Shown here piece by piece: positions 62,601-64,000 of a DNA stretch of 64,000 nt. The stretch is from Notospermus geniculatus. Lineage: Eukaryota > Nemertea > Pilidiophora > Heteronemertea > Lineidae. Position 1 is the first letter of the stretch. Each line of letters opens with the position of its first letter. Made by a program: the position numbers and the translations under genes. The stretch spans positions 587,959-651,958 of the forward strand of contig NMRB01000004.1 of assembly GCA_002633025.1 (NCBI GenBank). The letters run 5' to 3'. A model generated the notes under the pieces. The model made no database searches. It saw only the letters and a list, made by a program, of their open reading frames with translations, and was not told the origin of the DNA.

Positions 62601-64000
62601 CACTGGCTCGCCCTTCTTGAAAGTGACGCCTCGCCAGTTTGGATCGAACCTGTTGACCGTGATATCTGGAGGAAGGAGAGAATTTAAACTCGAAGAGTTA
62701 CATGTACCAGTCGTCGGTGATCTTCAACGATTTCGCCTTATTCTTACGGTTGTGCATCCTGAGAATACCAGAGGTCCTCAGCACTCGCTCCCTCGTCAGC
62801 GTTCTATGCAGGAGTGAACATAGTATGCCACTGATTACATCAGGATGACGGATGTGGTATTTCGAAGAATCGAATATTTGTCCAGCACTGGCATAGCTTT
62901 ATCCGCAGCAGTTTTCGGATAACTGATTGAATAGCCTACCCACCAGACTATTGTCGCCATTCTTTCTTCTCTTCGATCTCTCAAAATTCTGACCAATGGG
63001 CGAAAAACTGTGTGACGCACATAGCCTGTTACTTACCAGGTGAACAAGAGATGAGCTCCGAGGCAGGCCTACATTGGCAGTTGTTAGTCTTATCCTTATC
63101 CTTGTAATCTGCATCTTGGCCTTCTCTGACGCACCCGCAGAACCAGACATACTTGTTGCACTGTCTGTCCGGTAGGGTACCACTCGTTGTGTACGTAATG
63201 AGTTTTGAAGCTGGTCCTTTACCGATCAGCTTAAACTCCGTCCCAGGCTCGACTTTGTTATCGAGCTTAACGACATTGGTACGAGCGATGGGCGTTCGCC
63301 TCAAATCATCTTGTGAGAAGTAGAAATCGACAGCGTAGTTTTTCCTTCCACGTCGTTTCGCGGGGATGTCGGTGGATTCGATGTTCTGTATCTTCAGGTC
63401 AAACTGTAATTCTGTTTCTTTGTCTTTTATGGCGATCGGGTTGGATGACCTCGGAGTGAAGTCGTTGGTGAGTGTAATATCTGTGACGAAAGAAAGGAAT
63501 GGCTCAGCTGACGAAACACTCGTCAAATGCGGGAGCCAGGCGTAGCTCAGCTGTATCTATCCTGTTCACCCCTACGTTCACAGTTCTCCTGAGCTTGGCT
63601 ACTACCCACTGCTGCTAGATCCAAGATACAAACAAGATACTAGACATCTTTTGTTTTCGCGATAGATTGCGCGAGGTAATTAGGCCTACATTGTTGGCGA
63701 AGGAGAAGACGTAGATCATGTCTCTGCAGTCGCCAAATTCACAAAACCGTCTTACCGTACTTCTTCACCGCTGGCGTCGCTGCAAATAGACACAAAGAAA
63801 TCATGTTAAACTGTGAAAGATAATGATGAAACAAAGTATTTGTCGGCCGTTAATGCATCACGCCGCTGAATATAATTGGAGGAAAAATATTTACCTTTAC
63901 AAGCCGTAGTTACGATAGCCTCCTCATGAGTGGGCAATCGGTCCACTCTGAACGTGGTAAACAGTCTGGTCTCAGAGTGTGGAATATCAACAATGCTTTC
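50604..64000 (-). CDS. Large mosaic protein with vWA domains and six-Cys modules (partial, 5' end off window)
   Basis: Exons on the minus strand: 64000-63895, 63779-63756, 63480-63037, 62665-62219, 62032-62021, 61726-61280, 61022-60582, 60308-59868, 59598-59569, 59127-58561, 58085-58065, 57485-56919, 56586-56563, 56353-55913, 55754-55308, 54908-54894, 54458-54040, 53683-53536, 52874-52806, 52590-52525, 52212-52026, 51983-51894, 51593-51352, 51012-50860 and a short last exon from 50608 that meets a stop at once. About 1950 residues are visible. N to C order: vWA1 end, B1, A1, B2, B3, A2, vWA2, vWA3, B4, A3, vWA4, vWA5, with Pro- or Lys/Glu-rich linkers. Cys-rich modules and vWA domains imply a secreted or surface protein; the signal peptide would be upstream. 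One gene is the simplest reading, but two or more could be joined. Confidence 0.75.
50860..52212 (-). other. vWA5 domain, four exons, MIDAS degenerate
   Basis: Exons 52212-52026, 51983-51894, 51593-51352 and 51012-50860 join in phases 2, 2 and 1. The metal strand is DVVFILDNSAGV (DxSxG), the Thr position has GRSNLAAGL and the Asp position VLVTAGRSSN, so at least three metal ligands are lost. It ends INARC-like (VVNARCNR), near the protein C terminus. Confidence 0.7.
53536..54458 (-). other. vWA4 domain, intact MIDAS, two exons
   Basis: Exons 54458-54040 and 53683-53536, joined in phase 0 after GIK, encode DVVFIVDNSNSI, GGTQTGAAL and IVITDGVSAD. It is the closest relative of vWA3 but carries an intron that vWA3 lacks. 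About 350 bp of intron separates the parts. Confidence 0.85.
56919..57485 (-). other. vWA3 domain exon, intact MIDAS
   Basis: A single 567-nt exon with DVVFVIDNSNSI (DxSxS), GGTQTGAAL (metal Thr) and LVITDGVSAN (metal Asp). All metal-coordinating positions are present, so divalent-cation-dependent ligand binding is plausible. The donor GTTGGG after TGCGACG is weak, but the phase fits. Confidence 0.85.
58561..59127 (-). other. vWA2 domain exon, MIDAS degenerate
   Basis: A single 567-nt phase 1-1 exon. The metal-site strand reads FFLAESTSSIS, with Ala where DxSxS needs Asp. The second metal Asp is also changed (IIITTGLSD, Thr for Asp). Length and the secondary-structure motifs otherwise fit a vWA fold. 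The partial vWA1 at the window edge (HSETRLFTTF) resembles this domain. Confidence 0.75.
62021..62032 (-). other. 12-nt linker microexon
   Basis: Minus-strand CCAG|AACCAGACCCAG|GTATG encodes only EPDP between modules A1 and B2 and keeps phase 1 on both sides. It is inferred from splice sites and context. Confidence 0.5.
62219..62665 (-). other. Six-Cys module A1
   Basis: A 447-nt exon, phase 1-1, starting DITVNRFDPN, with DNYAVDLYFAEDDLSRNPRA and CERYVWLCACVREG...NNCECKDV. A-type modules also lie at 59868-60308 (A2) and 55308-55754 (A3). They share an RxxPFP...GDLSV segment that B-type modules lack. Confidence 0.7.
63037..63480 (-). other. Six-Cys module B1
   Basis: A 444-nt exon, phase 1-1, starting DITLTNDFTP, with NYAVDFYFSQDDL and the six-Cys block CNKYVWFCGCVREG...NNCQC. 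B-type modules also lie at 61280-61726 (B2), 60582-61022 (B3) and 55913-56353 (B4). The strand-rich Y-x-V-D-F-Y-x-S-Q-D pattern resembles CARDB-type beta-sandwiches; this is inference. Confidence 0.7.

Overview
The window is nuclear DNA from an animal: intron-rich genes with GT-AG splice sites, short introns (about 100-700 bp), and abundant MITE-like palindromes. Frequent TACATGTA and AGGCCTAGGCCT motifs and the gene content suggest a marine deuterostome invertebrate, with an echinoderm as my best guess. The species cannot be fixed from the sequence alone. Runs of N (21231-21233, 43749-44387, 54715) and two near-identical partial duplications suggest a polymorphic draft assembly.

Layout. (1) 1.9-20.4 kb, minus strand: a divergent SLC6-type (sodium:neurotransmitter symporter fold) transporter. 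Exons 1-3 lie at 20.35, 12.86 and 12.27 kb. Exons 4-13 occur twice, in two tandem units (112-6299 and 6300-11836), both with intact reading frames and splice sites. Intron 1 (7.3 kb) holds two large non-autonomous transposon-like elements. (2) 22.9-30.2 kb, minus: SEC23IP, a DDHD-family phospholipase-like protein of the ER exit site. Its 16 coding exons join in phase to 1122 aa. (3) 30.27-32.79 kb: a very large palindromic repeat. (4) 33.08-40.67 kb, plus: MCMBP, the MCM-complex-binding protein. Its 14 exons join to 640 aa, with one candidate U12-type AT-AC intron. SEC23IP and MCMBP are head to head, as they are in human. (5) 41.1-47.3 kb, plus: a charged coiled-coil protein gene of unknown function, whose first coding exon is duplicated on both sides of the N gap. 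(6) 47.3-50.6 kb: no gene seen; one minisatellite. (7) 50.6-64.0 kb, minus, running off the right edge: a large mosaic gene encoding an apparently extracellular protein with five von Willebrand factor A (vWA) domains and seven copies of a roughly 148-residue module I do not recognise. All seven copies share the same six-cysteine spacing.

The genes do not form a pathway. The exception in organisation is the SEC23IP/MCMBP pair, which probably shares a promoter region. The most unusual object is the mosaic gene: nearly every domain or linker is one exon flanked by phase-1 introns, the pattern expected from exon shuffling. No rRNA, true tRNA or CRISPR was found.
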